In this document: positions 9,197 through 17,533 of the stretch, piece after piece
How positions within the stretch are numbered: position 1 is the stretch's first letter
Layout of the letters: every line of letters starts with the position of its first letter
DNA from: JANRLT01 sp041736895
GTDB taxonomy: Bacteria; Planctomycetota; Planctomycetia; Pirellulales; JALHPA01
Direction of reading: 5' to 3'
NCBI GenBank assembly: GCA_041736895.1
Contig: JBGSSS010000025.1
Coordinates: forward strand, 1 to 64,000
DNA: 64,000 bases
The notes under the pieces: model-generated
Seen by the model: the letters and a program-made list of their open reading frames with translations, nothing else
Database searches by the model: none
Told to the model about the DNA's origin: nothing
Program-made: the position numbers and the translations under genes

Positions 9197-10336
9197 ATGT
9201 GGTTTCGTATTTTCCATTTCGTACTGCTGCTAACCGCGCTCCTCGCCGCGACACAATTGCGCGGCCAAGAGCCGTCCGTGGTGGTCACGCTGCCGCCGGT
9301 GCAAGACAGCACGCCGAGCGCGGAGGTCTCTGATGGAGAACTGCTGTTTCCGCTCCCCCCGCTTGACCCCATCGATCCCACGGTCGACGCCACGGTTGCC
9401 GATTCGTCCGCGCCGCTAGCGCAACTGCGGCCTCGAACCACGGCGTTCAACTCGCTCGGCCTGGGGAGAAACAGCAACCCGGGCTACGGCGCGACTTGGT
9501 ATCCGACCAGTTCCAGCGACGGCGCCGATGTCGGTCTCGTGCGGCAATATCTTTCCGGCGGCTACCCCATTTGGAAAGACGGCGGCGATTCCGTCATGCT
9601 AACGGGGAGCGTGCGCAATGCCCACTTCGACACGAATCTCATTTTGCCTGAGACTCTTCAGCCATTCCCCGAGGATCTCTGGAATATCAATTTCGGGACA
9701 ATGTTCCTGCGCAAGTTCGACAACGGCGCTTCGGGCATGATCACTTTCAACTTTGGTTCGGCCAGCGATCAACCGTTTCACAGCATCGACGAACTAACCT
9801 ATGGCCTCATCGCCATGTATCAAACACCAGCGCGTAACGAACGCGACAAGTGGCAGTTCACAGTGTTTTACTCGCCCGTCGGCAATTTCAATTTCCCCAT
9901 GCCCGGCATCGCCTACCAATGGAACCCGAGCGAGATGTTTCAGATGTCGGTCGGGTTGCCGTTCTCGCTCAACTGGCGGCCGACGGAACGTTGGGTCATC
10001 GAGATGAGCTACTTGCCGGTCCTCAGCGTCAATGCCAAGGCCAGCTTTCTCTGGACGGAGACCGTGACACTGTACGGCGGCTTCGAGTCGTTTCAAGAAA
10101 CGTACTTGCTCGCCGGCCGCGCGAATGACGATGACCGCTTCGTCGGGTTCGAGCAGCGCGTCATCAGCGGCGTGCGCTGGGCGGCGTGGAGTAAAGCGAG
10201 TCTCGACTGCCACGCGGGCTATGCGTTCGAGCGCTACTTCGGCACCGGCCAAAACCAAATCGGCGGCGGGTTGGATGATCAGGTTGATCTGCCATCGGGG
10301 GCGTTTGTGGGGGCGAATTTTATCTTGCGGTTTTAA
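9197..10336 (+). CDS. Exported protein, probable outer-membrane beta-barrel
   Basis: A 379-aa protein with signal peptide at residues 1-23 (FHFVLLLTALLAATQLRG). After a Pro/Asp-rich linker the sequence alternates aromatic and polar residues in strands (MITFNFGSASDQ, WQFTVFYSPVGNF, FQMSVGLPFSLNW, VTLYGGFESFQETYLL). It ends in FILRF, a terminal aromatic typical of proteins inserted by the BAM machinery. It recalls uncharacterised planctomycete barrel families (DUF6268-like), but I cannot confirm this by eye. It stands alone. What it might transport or bind is unknown. Confidence 0.65.
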   Translation: MWFRIFHFVLLLTALLAATQLRGQEPSVVVTLPPVQDSTPSAEVSDGELLFPLPPLDPIDPTVDATVADSSAPLAQLRPRTTAFNSLGLGRNSNPGYGATWYPTSSSDGADVGLVRQYLSGGYPIWKDGGDSVMLTGSVRNAHFDTNLILPETLQPFPEDLWNINFGTMFLRKFDNGASGMITFNFGSASDQPFHSIDELTYGLIAMYQTPARNERDKWQFTVFYSPVGNFNFPMPGIAYQWNPSEMFQMSVGLPFSLNWRPTERWVIEMSYLPVLSVNAKASFLWTETVTLYGGFESFQETYLLAGRANDDDRFVGFEQRVISGVRWAAWSKASLDCHAGYAFERYFGTGQNQIGGGLDDQVDLPSGAFVGANFILRF

Positions 10337-10421
10337 GGTTGGCACGGTCAAAGTCGAGTCTCGACTACGCGCCATGAAATGCCTCGCTCGCATTCCAAGT
10401 CACTCGACTCATTCTGGACCG

Positions 10422-11060
10422 CTACTTGGCGATTGGCGTCAACTTGAATCGCAACGACTCGACCGAATTTAATTTCAATTCGACTTCACCCTTGGCGATT
10501 AACTCTTTCGTGATCACTAGTTCGGTCTGTCCCATGTGATCGTGCGCGGCAAGGTCCACGTCAATGACATAGATGCTGACCTTGTCTCCAATCGAGACAG
10601 GCAACTCCCCGCCAACGAGTCTGGTCAGCAGTGAATCGTTAGCGACCTTGGTATCGGCGGCAAATTTGCTGCGGGCATCGATAAGCGCTTGGTCCTTGAG
10701 CGCTTCGACGTAGCTGCCATTCTGCAGCGTTTGCTGAGCTTGACGAGCCATCAACTGGCGAAACACAGGGGACGTGGGCCGCCCTCCTAATTCCTTCATC
10801 TTGCGCTCGTTCACTTGAACTAGCAATTCGATCGCCTGCTTTATTCCCTCGGCGTCGTTGCGCATGAGTGTGACTTGCGGATCAGGTCGCTCGAAGATTC
10901 CCCCCCCAGAGTCCCACGGCTTGCCATCGGGTTTCGCGGCAGCGACTTCGAGGATCACGGGTTGCAAAAGATGCGTCGGCTTCGGTTCAACCGCCAGCGA
11001 GTCACTCACGCTTGCCAAACTCATGAAAGCAACGAAGGCACAAGCAAAAAACTTTTTCAT
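10422..11060 (-). CDS. Exported hypothetical protein
   Basis: The frame is open upstream, but ATG 11060 is the likely start: GGGGGAGGG lies 8 nt before it, and a signal peptide follows at once (MKKFFACAFVAFMSLASVS). The mature part of the 212-aa product has no family I recognise. It contains a helical stretch (IKQAIELLVQVNERKMKELG) and a beta-rich C-terminal part (VSIYVIDVDLAAHDHMGQTELVITKEL). Convergent with the barrel gene. A periplasmic location is inferred only from the signal peptide. Confidence 0.7.
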   Translation of the reverse strand: MKKFFACAFVAFMSLASVSDSLAVEPKPTHLLQPVILEVAAAKPDGKPWDSGGGIFERPDPQVTLMRNDAEGIKQAIELLVQVNERKMKELGGRPTSPVFRQLMARQAQQTLQNGSYVEALKDQALIDARSKFAADTKVANDSLLTRLVGGELPVSIGDKVSIYVIDVDLAAHDHMGQTELVITKELIAKGEVELKLNSVESLRFKLTPIAK

Positions 11061-11302
11061 CAGCAGCACCCTCCCCCATGGAAGCTGAATTGTAAAACAT
11101 CCCCACACAGCTGCGTCTAGTGTCAGTGTTATCATAACGCTGCGGATCAGCGTGGGATATCTTTTTTTATGAAGCAACCTGAAATTGGAGTTGCCAAGAA
11201 ATTTCGCGAGCCTCGTGGAATCTCCCAAGAAAAATCCCCATAGGATTCCGAATCTAGGCATCGGAGAAACTGGAGAATAATCGCAATACACACAAAATCG
11301 TC

Positions 11303-11308
11303 TATAAT
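11303..11308 (+). promoter_or_regulatory. Candidate -10 element of the toxin-antitoxin operon
   Basis: An exact TATAAT lies 31 bp upstream of the antitoxin start, and AGGAG lies 7 nt before that ATG. No good -35 element is visible 17 bp further upstream, so recognition may rely on other contacts or the match may be chance. Confidence 0.4.
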
Positions 11309-11338
11309 GGCGATGCGGCAATAACCCAGGAGATACCC

Positions 11339-11617
11339 ATGCCAACTCGCGAAGAAGTTTTGAAACAGGCGCTGGAGCTTTCGCCGGAAGATCGGGAGAT
11401 TCTGCAGATTCAATTGTATTATAGCCTGCAGCCCGATACCAAAGACTCTGCAGAGACATTTGCCACACCTGAACTCGCTGCGAAATGGTCTGCTGAGATT
11501 GACCGCCGCATTGCCGCTTACCAACGCGGTGATATGAAAGCGCAAGATTCCGAGACCGCGATGCAAGAATTGCGCGACTATCTGCAGGAAAAAAATCAGC
11601 GGAGACAGGCGTCATAG
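11339..11617 (+). CDS. Addiction-module antitoxin of the unstable-antitoxin family
   Basis: A 92-aa acidic protein with the features of Pfam Unstab_antitox (PF09720): an N-terminal helix PTREEVLKQALELSPEDREI resembling the typical family opening, then a central ELAAKWSAEIDRRIAAYQRGDM motif. Such proteins neutralise the toxin encoded next and usually repress the operon. It overlaps the toxin reading frame, which implies translational coupling. AGGAG 7 nt upstream gives a good ribosome site. The role is inferred from family and context. Confidence 0.85.
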   Translation: MPTREEVLKQALELSPEDREILQIQLYYSLQPDTKDSAETFATPELAAKWSAEIDRRIAAYQRGDMKAQDSETAMQELRDYLQEKNQRRQAS

Positions 11618-11928
11618 AACTGATATTTCTTGATGCCGCCAAATCAGAAATACGTTCGGCGATCGATTGGTATGATGCGATCAGACCCGAACTGAGTTTT
11701 CGTTTTTTGACGGTATTGGAGTTGGCAATAGAGGAAATTAAAGAAGCGCCGCTGAGAAAGTCGCGGCTTGAATACTATTATGGCGACCTTGAAGTACGTC
11801 GCATTCTGCTAGATGACTTTCCCTATGCGGCGATATTTGTCATTTTGCCAACTGAGCTTGTGCTGGTAGCTGTCGCCCACACCAGCCGCGAACCGCTCTA
11901 CTGGATCGACCGCCTGAAAGACCTGTAG
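11614..11928 (+). CDS. RelE/ParE-type toxin with a non-standard start codon
   Basis: The toxin-like sequence begins before any ATG or GTG: the frame reads IELIFLDAAKSEIRSAIDWY, the usual first helix of RelE/ParE toxins, and ends HTSREPLYWIDRLKDL. The codon overlapping the antitoxin stop (ATAG) is ATA at 11614, just where an ATG would be expected. CTG at 11620 is another option. The next accepted start is TTG at 11707, which would remove about 31 residues including the first helix. Either ATA or CTG is used, or the start has been lost and the toxin is weakened or dead. Full-length product would be 104 aa. Confidence 0.75.
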   Translation: MELIFLDAAKSEIRSAIDWYDAIRPELSFRFLTVLELAIEEIKEAPLRKSRLEYYYGDLEVRRILLDDFPYAAIFVILPTELVLVAVAHTSREPLYWIDRLKDL

Positions 11929-12071
11929 CTAGCGCCGGTTGGCATGGGAATGACACGCGCCGCGAAAAATCTTGCTCGTGGGCATTGATAAAGCCCCGGA
12001 TAGTTCAGGGAGAATCGATGTCAACTTTGCCCTGCTTACGCTGCGGTTATAATTGTGGCTGTTTGCCGCCT

Positions 12072-12254
12072 TTAGGCTTTGCTCTTTAAATATTTGGCAA
12101 CATCGGTCGTCTTGGTGCCGACGGACTTCACCGCCGCAACAAGTTGCGATTCGGTGACATCAAAAACTTGGATCCAATACTTCAATTCGTAATCGTCTTT
12201 GACGTTAACGACAGTCCGGTCACTTGAACCGCCGGCTTTAATTGCAGTGGCCAT
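12072..12254 (-). CDS. DUF3606 small protein
   Basis: ATG 12254 is preferred because GGGGA lies about 8 nt before it; the frame could be extended 22 residues upstream with no ribosome site. The 60-aa product carries the DUF3606 pattern: VNVKDDYELKYWIQVFDVTE followed by SQLVAAVKSVGTKTTDVAKYL. The function of DUF3606 is unknown; the fold is probably a small helical bundle. Divergent from dnaG. Confidence 0.8.
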   Translation of the reverse strand: MATAIKAGGSSDRTVVNVKDDYELKYWIQVFDVTESQLVAAVKSVGTKTTDVAKYLKSKA

Positions 12255-12548
12255 GCTATTTTCCCCAGTTGGGATGCTAAAGATCGAGACACTGCTCATT
12301 GTAGCGGAGCAGACGCGCAATCCGTTTTTATTTCGAGAATACTTTTTGCCAGCAAAGCGCTCGTCAAATTCATCCGGCGTAACCTTCTAGTATCAGGCAC
12401 TTTACGTCAAACTCTTTCGTTGAACGACTGACGTTGACCTACTTCCGACCCTGGCCTATATTGCCCCCCGCTCGGTTGACGCAAGAGCAGTTCTTACAAA
12501 AATTTTCTGCTCTAATGAGAAGCTGGGAAGCTGAACGAGAGAACATAT

Positions 12549-12573
12549 CCCAGGGGATGAACCCCTGGGCTTT
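12549..12573 (-). repeat. Intergenic hairpin, AAAGC-headed family
   Basis: Stem CCCAGGGG/CCCCTGGG with loop ATGAA, followed by CTTTG (head on the minus strand). It lies about 75 bp upstream of the dnaG start. Confidence 0.75.
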
Positions 12574-12583
12574 GAAAATCAAG

Positions 12584-12627
12584 ATCAGTGAAAATCAGTT
12601 ATTCATCCGTGTTCATCAGTGGCAAAA
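12584..12627 (+). repeat. ATCAGTGAAAATCAG repeat word upstream of dnaG
   Basis: A 44-bp stretch beginning ATCAGTGAAAATCAGTTATT and ending TTCATCAGTGGCAAAA, 16 bp before the dnaG start. The same word occurs as both arms of an inverted repeat at 33128-33266. It separates the dnaG start from any upstream promoter and may carry the 5' end of its mRNA. Confidence 0.8.
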
Positions 12628-12643
12628 GAAATTCCGAATAAGC

Positions 12644-14515
12644 ATGGCTGAAGTTGCCGGATTCGACGCCAAGGAGCAAGTTCGCCAGGCCACGGATATC
12701 GTGGAACTGGTCGGCAGCTACTTGCCGCTGCGCCGCGAAGGCCGCAACTACAAAGCCCTCTGCCCCTGGCATGACGACAGCAAGCCGAGCTTGCAGGTCA
12801 ACCCGACGCGCCAATCATTCAAATGCTGGGTCTGCAACATCGGCGGCGATATCTTCAGCTTCGTCATGAAGATGGAGAACGTCGAGTTCGTCGAGGCGTT
12901 GAACATCCTCGCCGAAAAGGCCGGCATCAAGATCGACCGCCGCGGCGGATCAGGCAGCGGCCCCGACGATCGGCAGTTGCTCTTCAAAGTGCTCAATTGG
13001 GCCGAGGATCAATTTCATCACTACCTGGTCGAATCGCCCGACGCCGAAGTCGCGCGGCGTTACTTCGACGACCGCGGCTTGACCGACGAGAGCATCGGCA
13101 AGTACCGCCTCGGGTTTTCGCCCGACCGCTGGGACTGGCTCGCCCAAAAAGCCTTCGCCGCTGGCTTCGCCGAGGCGCTGCTTGAAAAGGCGGGCCTCGT
13201 GATCAATCGCGAAGACAAGCCAGGCTGCTACGATCGCTTTCGCGGCCGCGCTTTGTTCCCGATTCACGATCCGCAAGGCCGCACCATCGCGTTCGGCGGG
13301 CGAGTTCTACCGCAGTTCGCCGACAAGACGCCGGCCAAGTACATCAACTCGCCCGAGACGCCGCTCTTTAGCAAACACCGCGTCTTGTACGGTTTGAACA
13401 GCGCTCGCGAGTCGCTCGCGAAGACCAAAACCGCGCTGATCATGGAAGGTTACACCGATTGCATCATGGCTCGGCAGTTCGGCATCGCGAATAGCGTCGC
13501 CGTGCTCGGCACCGCACTTGGCGAAGCGCACCTGAAGCTGCTGCGCCAGCACAGTGTCGAGCGCGTCGTGCTCGTCCTCGACGGCGATGAAGCCGGCCAG
13601 AAGCGCACCAATGAAATTCTCGAGCTCTTCGTTAGCGAGCCGATCGATCTGCGCGTGATGACGCTGCCGGACGATCTCGACCCGTGCGATTTGCTGATCG
13701 AACGCGGCAAAGCAACGTTCGATGACTTGCAAGCCAATGCCGTCGATGCGCTCGAACACGCGTTTCAAGTCGCGGCATCGGGTCTCGGGCCGAACAGCAA
13801 TCCGCATGAACTGTCGCGAGCGATGGAAAAAGTGCTCGGCACACTCGCCAAAGTCCCGACACCGGGTGCTGGCGCTAGCACGGAGCAAACGCTGCGCGAA
13901 GCGACGCTTCTCAGCCGCATGTCGCGGATGTTTTCGGTGCGTGAAGAAGCGCTCGTCCAACGCTTGCGCGAACTGCGCCGCAACATCGGGACGAAGCGCG
14001 CGGTGTCAACTTATGCTGGCGAGAATGAAGAAGAAATTGCTCCCGTCGAACCGCTCGCGCCAGTGAAATCTTGGCCGCTGCGAGAACTCGAACTTTTGGA
14101 GTTGATCCTTTTGGAGCCAGAGTGTCTATTGGCCGTGGCCGAAGAACTCCGGCCGGAAGAACTCACTAGCGCTGCGGCACAAACATTGTTTCGCCTCGCT
14201 CTGGGTTTGGCTCGCGAAGGACGCACGCCGGACTTTGCGACGCTGATGAATACGCTCGAGGATGAGCGTTACAAAAACTTGCTGGTCGATCTCGATGAAC
14301 GTGCTCAGTCTCGTTCACTCTCGATCGAGCCGGCGGAACGGCTGCGGTTGTTTTTGGATTCGGTTCGCCGCGAGCGAGTCATTGCCCAACAACAACAGCG
14401 GCAACGAGTGCTGCGTGAGGACACGCGGCCCGACGAGGATAAGCTGCAAGTGTTGCAGCAGTTGATTGAACAAGAACGGTTGAAGCGCGGTCATACTTCG
14501 TCCATGGATGGATAG
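12644..14515 (+). CDS. dnaG: DNA primase DnaG
   Basis: Synthesises RNA primers for replication. The start is ATG 12644 (MAEVAGFDAKEQVRQATDI); the frame is open for 70 codons upstream, but that part is repeat-derived. The 623-aa protein has the CHC2 zinc ribbon (Cys40, His43, Cys61, Cys64), the catalytic core and the TOPRIM metal site with Glu268 (MEGYTDCIMA) and Asp313-Gly-Asp315 (LVLDGDEAGQK). The C-terminal third is helical and would bind DnaB. It ends 130 bp before the sigma-factor gene, the order seen in the macromolecular-synthesis operon; rpsU is absent here. Confidence 0.97.
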   Translation: MAEVAGFDAKEQVRQATDIVELVGSYLPLRREGRNYKALCPWHDDSKPSLQVNPTRQSFKCWVCNIGGDIFSFVMKMENVEFVEALNILAEKAGIKIDRRGGSGSGPDDRQLLFKVLNWAEDQFHHYLVESPDAEVARRYFDDRGLTDESIGKYRLGFSPDRWDWLAQKAFAAGFAEALLEKAGLVINREDKPGCYDRFRGRALFPIHDPQGRTIAFGGRVLPQFADKTPAKYINSPETPLFSKHRVLYGLNSARESLAKTKTALIMEGYTDCIMARQFGIANSVAVLGTALGEAHLKLLRQHSVERVVLVLDGDEAGQKRTNEILELFVSEPIDLRVMTLPDDLDPCDLLIERGKATFDDLQANAVDALEHAFQVAASGLGPNSNPHELSRAMEKVLGTLAKVPTPGAGASTEQTLREATLLSRMSRMFSVREEALVQRLRELRRNIGTKRAVSTYAGENEEEIAPVEPLAPVKSWPLRELELLELILLEPECLLAVAEELRPEELTSAAAQTLFRLALGLAREGRTPDFATLMNTLEDERYKNLLVDLDERAQSRSLSIEPAERLRLFLDSVRRERVIAQQQQRQRVLREDTRPDEDKLQVLQQLIEQERLKRGHTSSMDG

Positions 14516-14645
14516 AAGCTCCGCGGCTTTGTCAGTCGTCAACCTGGACCGCACCCGCGCGGCAATGGTGATGACCCGGCAAGGTTCCCACAAGGACACG
14601 GCAACGTCATCCCGCGACGCTGCCCCTATCAAGGAGGATTCTCTC

Positions 14646-16325
14646 ATGGTCCATTCCGATTCGGATCTCCGCGCGTTGATCGCCGTCGCCAAGCAACAAA
14701 GCTTCTTGACCTACGATCAGGTCAACGAGTATCTGCCGAACGAAGCCGTCACGCCCGAGAAGCTCGACAACCTGCTCTACGCCCTTGATGAACTGGGCAT
14801 CGAACTGGTCACCGAAGATCCGACCGCCGCCAAGGCTCCGCTCGTCGAACCAGCCGACGAACAACTCCCGGTCCTCAAGAACGACAAGCAACCAAAGCTC
14901 AGCGACGATCCGATCCGCATGTATCTCTCGCAGATGTCGGGCATTCCGCTCCTGACCCGCGACCAAGAAATCTCGCTCGCCAAGACGATCGAAGTCACTC
15001 GCAAGCGGTATCGCCGCACGTTGCTCGGCTGCCATTTCGTCTTGCAGCACACTGTCGATACGCTCGAAAGGGTCTACCAAGGCAAGCTGCCGTTTGATCG
15101 CACGATCAAGGTTTCGCTGACCGAAGCGTTGACCAAGGAACAAATCCTGGCCCGCATGCCGCACAACTTGAAGACGCTGAAGTTGATCCTGGCGAGCAAT
15201 CGCGCCGACTTCCGCAAACTGGTCTGCCGCAGCACGACGCGCGAAGAGTTCGCCGCCCTCCGCCGCCGGATGTTGTCGCGCCGCGTCAAGGCGCTGCAAT
15301 TGGTCGAAGAGCTGTCGCTCCGCACCCGCCGCGTACAGCCGTGCGTCAAGCAATTGGAAGAAGCGTCGCGCCGGATGGATTTCCTCCGTACGCGGATCGG
15401 CGAATGGAAGACGCAGCCGATGATGCGCAATCAAGTGAGCCTGCTCCGCAAAGAGCTGCATGCCCTGATGTGCATGACCCAAGAAAGCCCCAAGAGCCTC
15501 CGCAATCGGATCTCGAAGCTCAAGAATCAATACACCGTTTATCAAGTCTCGAAGCGTCAACTCAGCAGCGGCAACCTGCGGCTTGTTGTGTCGATCGCCA
15601 AGAAGTATCGCAATCGCGGCCTGTCGTTCTTGGATCTAATTCAAGAAGGAAATACCGGTTTGATGCGCGCCGTTGATAAGTACGAATATCGCCGCGGCTA
15701 CAAGTTCAGCACCTACGCAACCTGGTGGATTCGCCAGGCGATCACTCGCGCGATCGCGGACCAAGCACGCACGATTCGCATTCCTGTTCACATGATCGAC
15801 GTCCTGTCGAAGCTTCGCAACGCGGCCAAGATGCTGCAGCAAACGCTGCATCGCGAACCGACGACCGAAGAAATCGCGCTCGCCGCCGAAGTCACCGTCG
15901 AAGAAGCAGCCCGCGTCCTCAACATCGGCCGCAGTCCGGTGAGCCTCGATCGTCCGGTAGGCGAAAGCGAAGACAGCAGCTTCGGCGAGTTCATCGAAGA
16001 CCATGCCACGCAAGCTCCGGCCCAACTCGCCAACAACAGCGTGTTGCGTCAGCAGATCGAAACGGTCCTCAAGACGCTGACCTATCGCGAACGCGAAATC
16101 ATTCGTCTCCGTTACGGGCTCGTCGATGGTTACACCTACACGCTCGAAGAAGTCGGCCGCATCTTCCGCGTCACCCGCGAACGCGTCCGCCAGATCGAAG
16201 CCAAAGCCGTCGGCAAATTGCAAAGTCCCCAACGCAGCCAATCGCTGGCCGGCTTCGTCAAGCACCTGCCGCTGGCCGAAGAACCGTCGACGTTCAAGCC
16301 AATGGAACTGAACCAAGTGGCGTAA
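14646..16325 (+). CDS. rpoD: RNA polymerase primary sigma factor (RpoD/SigA)
   Basis: ATG 14646 has a textbook AAGGAGG at 14631-14637 with 8-nt spacing, so the longer frame from 14508 is rejected. The 559-aa product shows region 1.1 (about 1-60), region 1.2 (DDPIRMYLSQMSGIPLLTR), a long non-conserved insert (about 130-305), region 2 (NLRLVVSIAKKYRNRGLSFL, then ATWWIRQAI for -10 recognition), region 3 and region 4 (LTYREREIIRLRYGL, TRERVRQIEAKA, the helix-turn-helix for -35). Region 1.1 with a large insert marks a primary, group 1 sigma. It follows dnaG. Terminator-like hairpins follow the stop. Confidence 0.96.
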   Translation: MVHSDSDLRALIAVAKQQSFLTYDQVNEYLPNEAVTPEKLDNLLYALDELGIELVTEDPTAAKAPLVEPADEQLPVLKNDKQPKLSDDPIRMYLSQMSGIPLLTRDQEISLAKTIEVTRKRYRRTLLGCHFVLQHTVDTLERVYQGKLPFDRTIKVSLTEALTKEQILARMPHNLKTLKLILASNRADFRKLVCRSTTREEFAALRRRMLSRRVKALQLVEELSLRTRRVQPCVKQLEEASRRMDFLRTRIGEWKTQPMMRNQVSLLRKELHALMCMTQESPKSLRNRISKLKNQYTVYQVSKRQLSSGNLRLVVSIAKKYRNRGLSFLDLIQEGNTGLMRAVDKYEYRRGYKFSTYATWWIRQAITRAIADQARTIRIPVHMIDVLSKLRNAAKMLQQTLHREPTTEEIALAAEVTVEEAARVLNIGRSPVSLDRPVGESEDSSFGEFIEDHATQAPAQLANNSVLRQQIETVLKTLTYREREIIRLRYGLVDGYTYTLEEVGRIFRVTRERVRQIEAKAVGKLQSPQRSQSLAGFVKHLPLAEEPSTFKPMELNQVA

Positions 16326-16339
16326 GCTGCCGAACTCTC

Positions 16340-16363
16340 GTTACCAAGCCCCAGCTTGGTAAC
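16340..16363 (+). repeat. Perfect 9-bp hairpin after rpoD
   Basis: Stem GTTACCAAG/CTTGGTAAC with loop CCCCAG, 15 bp after the rpoD stop. No T-run follows, so it is more likely a mRNA 3'-end stabiliser or a REP-type repeat than a terminator on its own. Confidence 0.7.
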
Positions 16364-16402
16364 GTGAACGAGTGCAGACTCTGCAATACAGCAAAAACCC
16401 TC

Positions 16403-16433
16403 AGCCGGGGACGCAAGTCCCCGGCTATTTTTG
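16403..16433 (+). terminator. Intrinsic terminator after rpoD
   Basis: A perfect 10-bp stem AGCCGGGGAC/GTCCCCGGCT closed by the GNRA tetraloop GCAA, followed by ATTTTTG. It is the best candidate for the end of the dnaG-rpoD transcript. Confidence 0.8.
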
Positions 16434-16444
16434 TATAGAGCCTC

Positions 16445-16485
16445 AACTCTGAATCATCCGGAGACTCACGTCTCCGGCTCAGAGT
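16445..16485. repeat. Two-part palindrome with TCAC/GTGA loop
   Basis: Inner stem CCGGAGAC/GTCTCCGG with loop TCAC (GTGA on the other strand), plus an outer stem ACTCTGA/TCAGAGT. It matches the REP-like architecture found elsewhere in the window. Confidence 0.7.
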
Positions 16486-16579
16486 TCCACGGCAACTTGC
16501 CCCGAACTATTTTGTTTTCGACTCCCAACGGGTAAATTGGAGAAGGTAGCTTCCTTTCCGAGTCCCCCCGCGAGTCGTC

Positions 16580-17305
16580 ATGGCCATTCATTCCGTTTCA
16601 CTGCGCGAACTGCATCGAATCCATACCCAGCTTTCGGACCTGCGCGATCGTATCGAGCGCGGTCCGAAACAAGTCCGCGCACGGCAAGCGAACGTGGTCG
16701 CGGCGGAGCAAAAACTGGCCGCAGCGCAGCAGGAACTGAAACTCGCCCGCGTCGCCGCGGATCAAAAGAACCTGCAACTCAAAAGCGGCGAAGCCAAGAT
16801 CGAAGACTACAAGAACAAGCTGAATGCCGCGCAGTCGAACCGCGAGTATCAAGCGCTCAAGGATCAAATCGCCGCGAGTGAAATGGCCGGCAGCGTCCTC
16901 CAAGACGAGATCCTGGAAATCCTCGAGAAGATCGACGTCCACAAACGCGATCAAACCGACGCCGAAAACAATCTCGCGAGAGCCAAGGACGACCTGGTCA
17001 AGTTCGCCGCGCAAGTCAAAGAAGCCGAAGCCGGCTTGCAGTCCGAATTCAAACGCGTCGAGTCGATGCTCAAGGAAGCCGAGTCGGGCTTGCCTCCGGA
17101 TCTGATGGTCGCCTACGACCGGATCGTCAAATCCAAGGGTGCCGACGCGCTGGCCGTGATCGAAAACGATAGCTGCGGCGGCTGCTATCAGCAATGCACG
17201 CAGAACATGCTAAGCGATCTGCGGCTCGGCAAGCCGGTGTTTTGCAAGTCCTGCGGCCGGTTGTTGTACGAACCCGAAAACCTGGGCCAGAGCCTGAAAA
17301 AATAA
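16580..17305 (+). CDS. Coiled-coil protein with C4 zinc ribbon
   Basis: A 241-aa protein with a long coiled coil (about residues 5-165, rich in heptads of A, K, E, Q) followed by a C-terminal zinc ribbon with CGGC and, 19 residues later, CKSCGRLLY. This matches the zf-RING_7/CdsZ-like family (PF02591), which is widespread in bacteria and little studied. It has no signal peptide, so it is cytoplasmic. Proposed roles of relatives in secretion or nucleic-acid handling are not proven, and I do not assign one. It stands alone between two terminator-type hairpins. Confidence 0.85.
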   Translation: MAIHSVSLRELHRIHTQLSDLRDRIERGPKQVRARQANVVAAEQKLAAAQQELKLARVAADQKNLQLKSGEAKIEDYKNKLNAAQSNREYQALKDQIAASEMAGSVLQDEILEILEKIDVHKRDQTDAENNLARAKDDLVKFAAQVKEAEAGLQSEFKRVESMLKEAESGLPPDLMVAYDRIVKSKGADALAVIENDSCGGCYQQCTQNMLSDLRLGKPVFCKSCGRLLYEPENLGQSLKK

Positions 17306-17321
17306 TCAACTCCCACGAGCG

Positions 17322-17372
17322 GGCAGCGTTAGCTGTCCGGTTCACCGAACCGGGCGACTCACTTCGCCCGCT
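17322..17372 (+). repeat. GAGCGGGC intergenic palindrome
   Basis: Outer stem GAGCGGGC/GCCCGCTC enclosing CCGGTTCACCGAACCGG, itself a perfect palindrome around CGGTTC-ACC-GAACCG. It sits 17 bp after the zinc-ribbon gene. The half GAGCGGG with GTNA-like spacing recurs at 6604. Confidence 0.7.
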
Positions 17373-17465
17373 CCATTCGTTCCAACACGTTTATTCGGTC
17401 ATTTCGGTCAACATTTCCGGTCTCTTTACAGAAGCTCTGAAACAGTCCACAATAGAAGCATCTTC

Positions 17466-17503
17466 GGTCTCCGCCTTTGTTGGCGGAGACCGCATTTTTT
17501 TTT
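17466..17503 (+). terminator. Strong intrinsic terminator just upstream of greA
   Basis: A perfect 10-bp stem GGTCTCCGCC/GGCGGAGACC with a 6-nt loop and then GCATTTTTTTTT. It ends about 30 bp before the greA ATG, which leaves little room for a separate greA promoter. It is either the end of the zinc-ribbon transcript or an attenuator in the greA leader. Confidence 0.85.
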
Positions 17504-17533
17504 GCGCGTTAGTATAAAGCTGGAGAGTGTGCG

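Noticed and set aside
11131..11167. Terminator (ACGCTG/CAGCGT then T7) upstream of the toxin-antitoxin pair
   Set aside because: The stem is only 6 bp and the T-run is 10 nt away; there is no plus-strand gene for it to end.
11061..11642. N-terminal extension of the exported protein at 10422-11060
   Set aside because: A good Shine-Dalgarno and a complete signal peptide begin at 11060; the extension overlaps the antitoxin gene.
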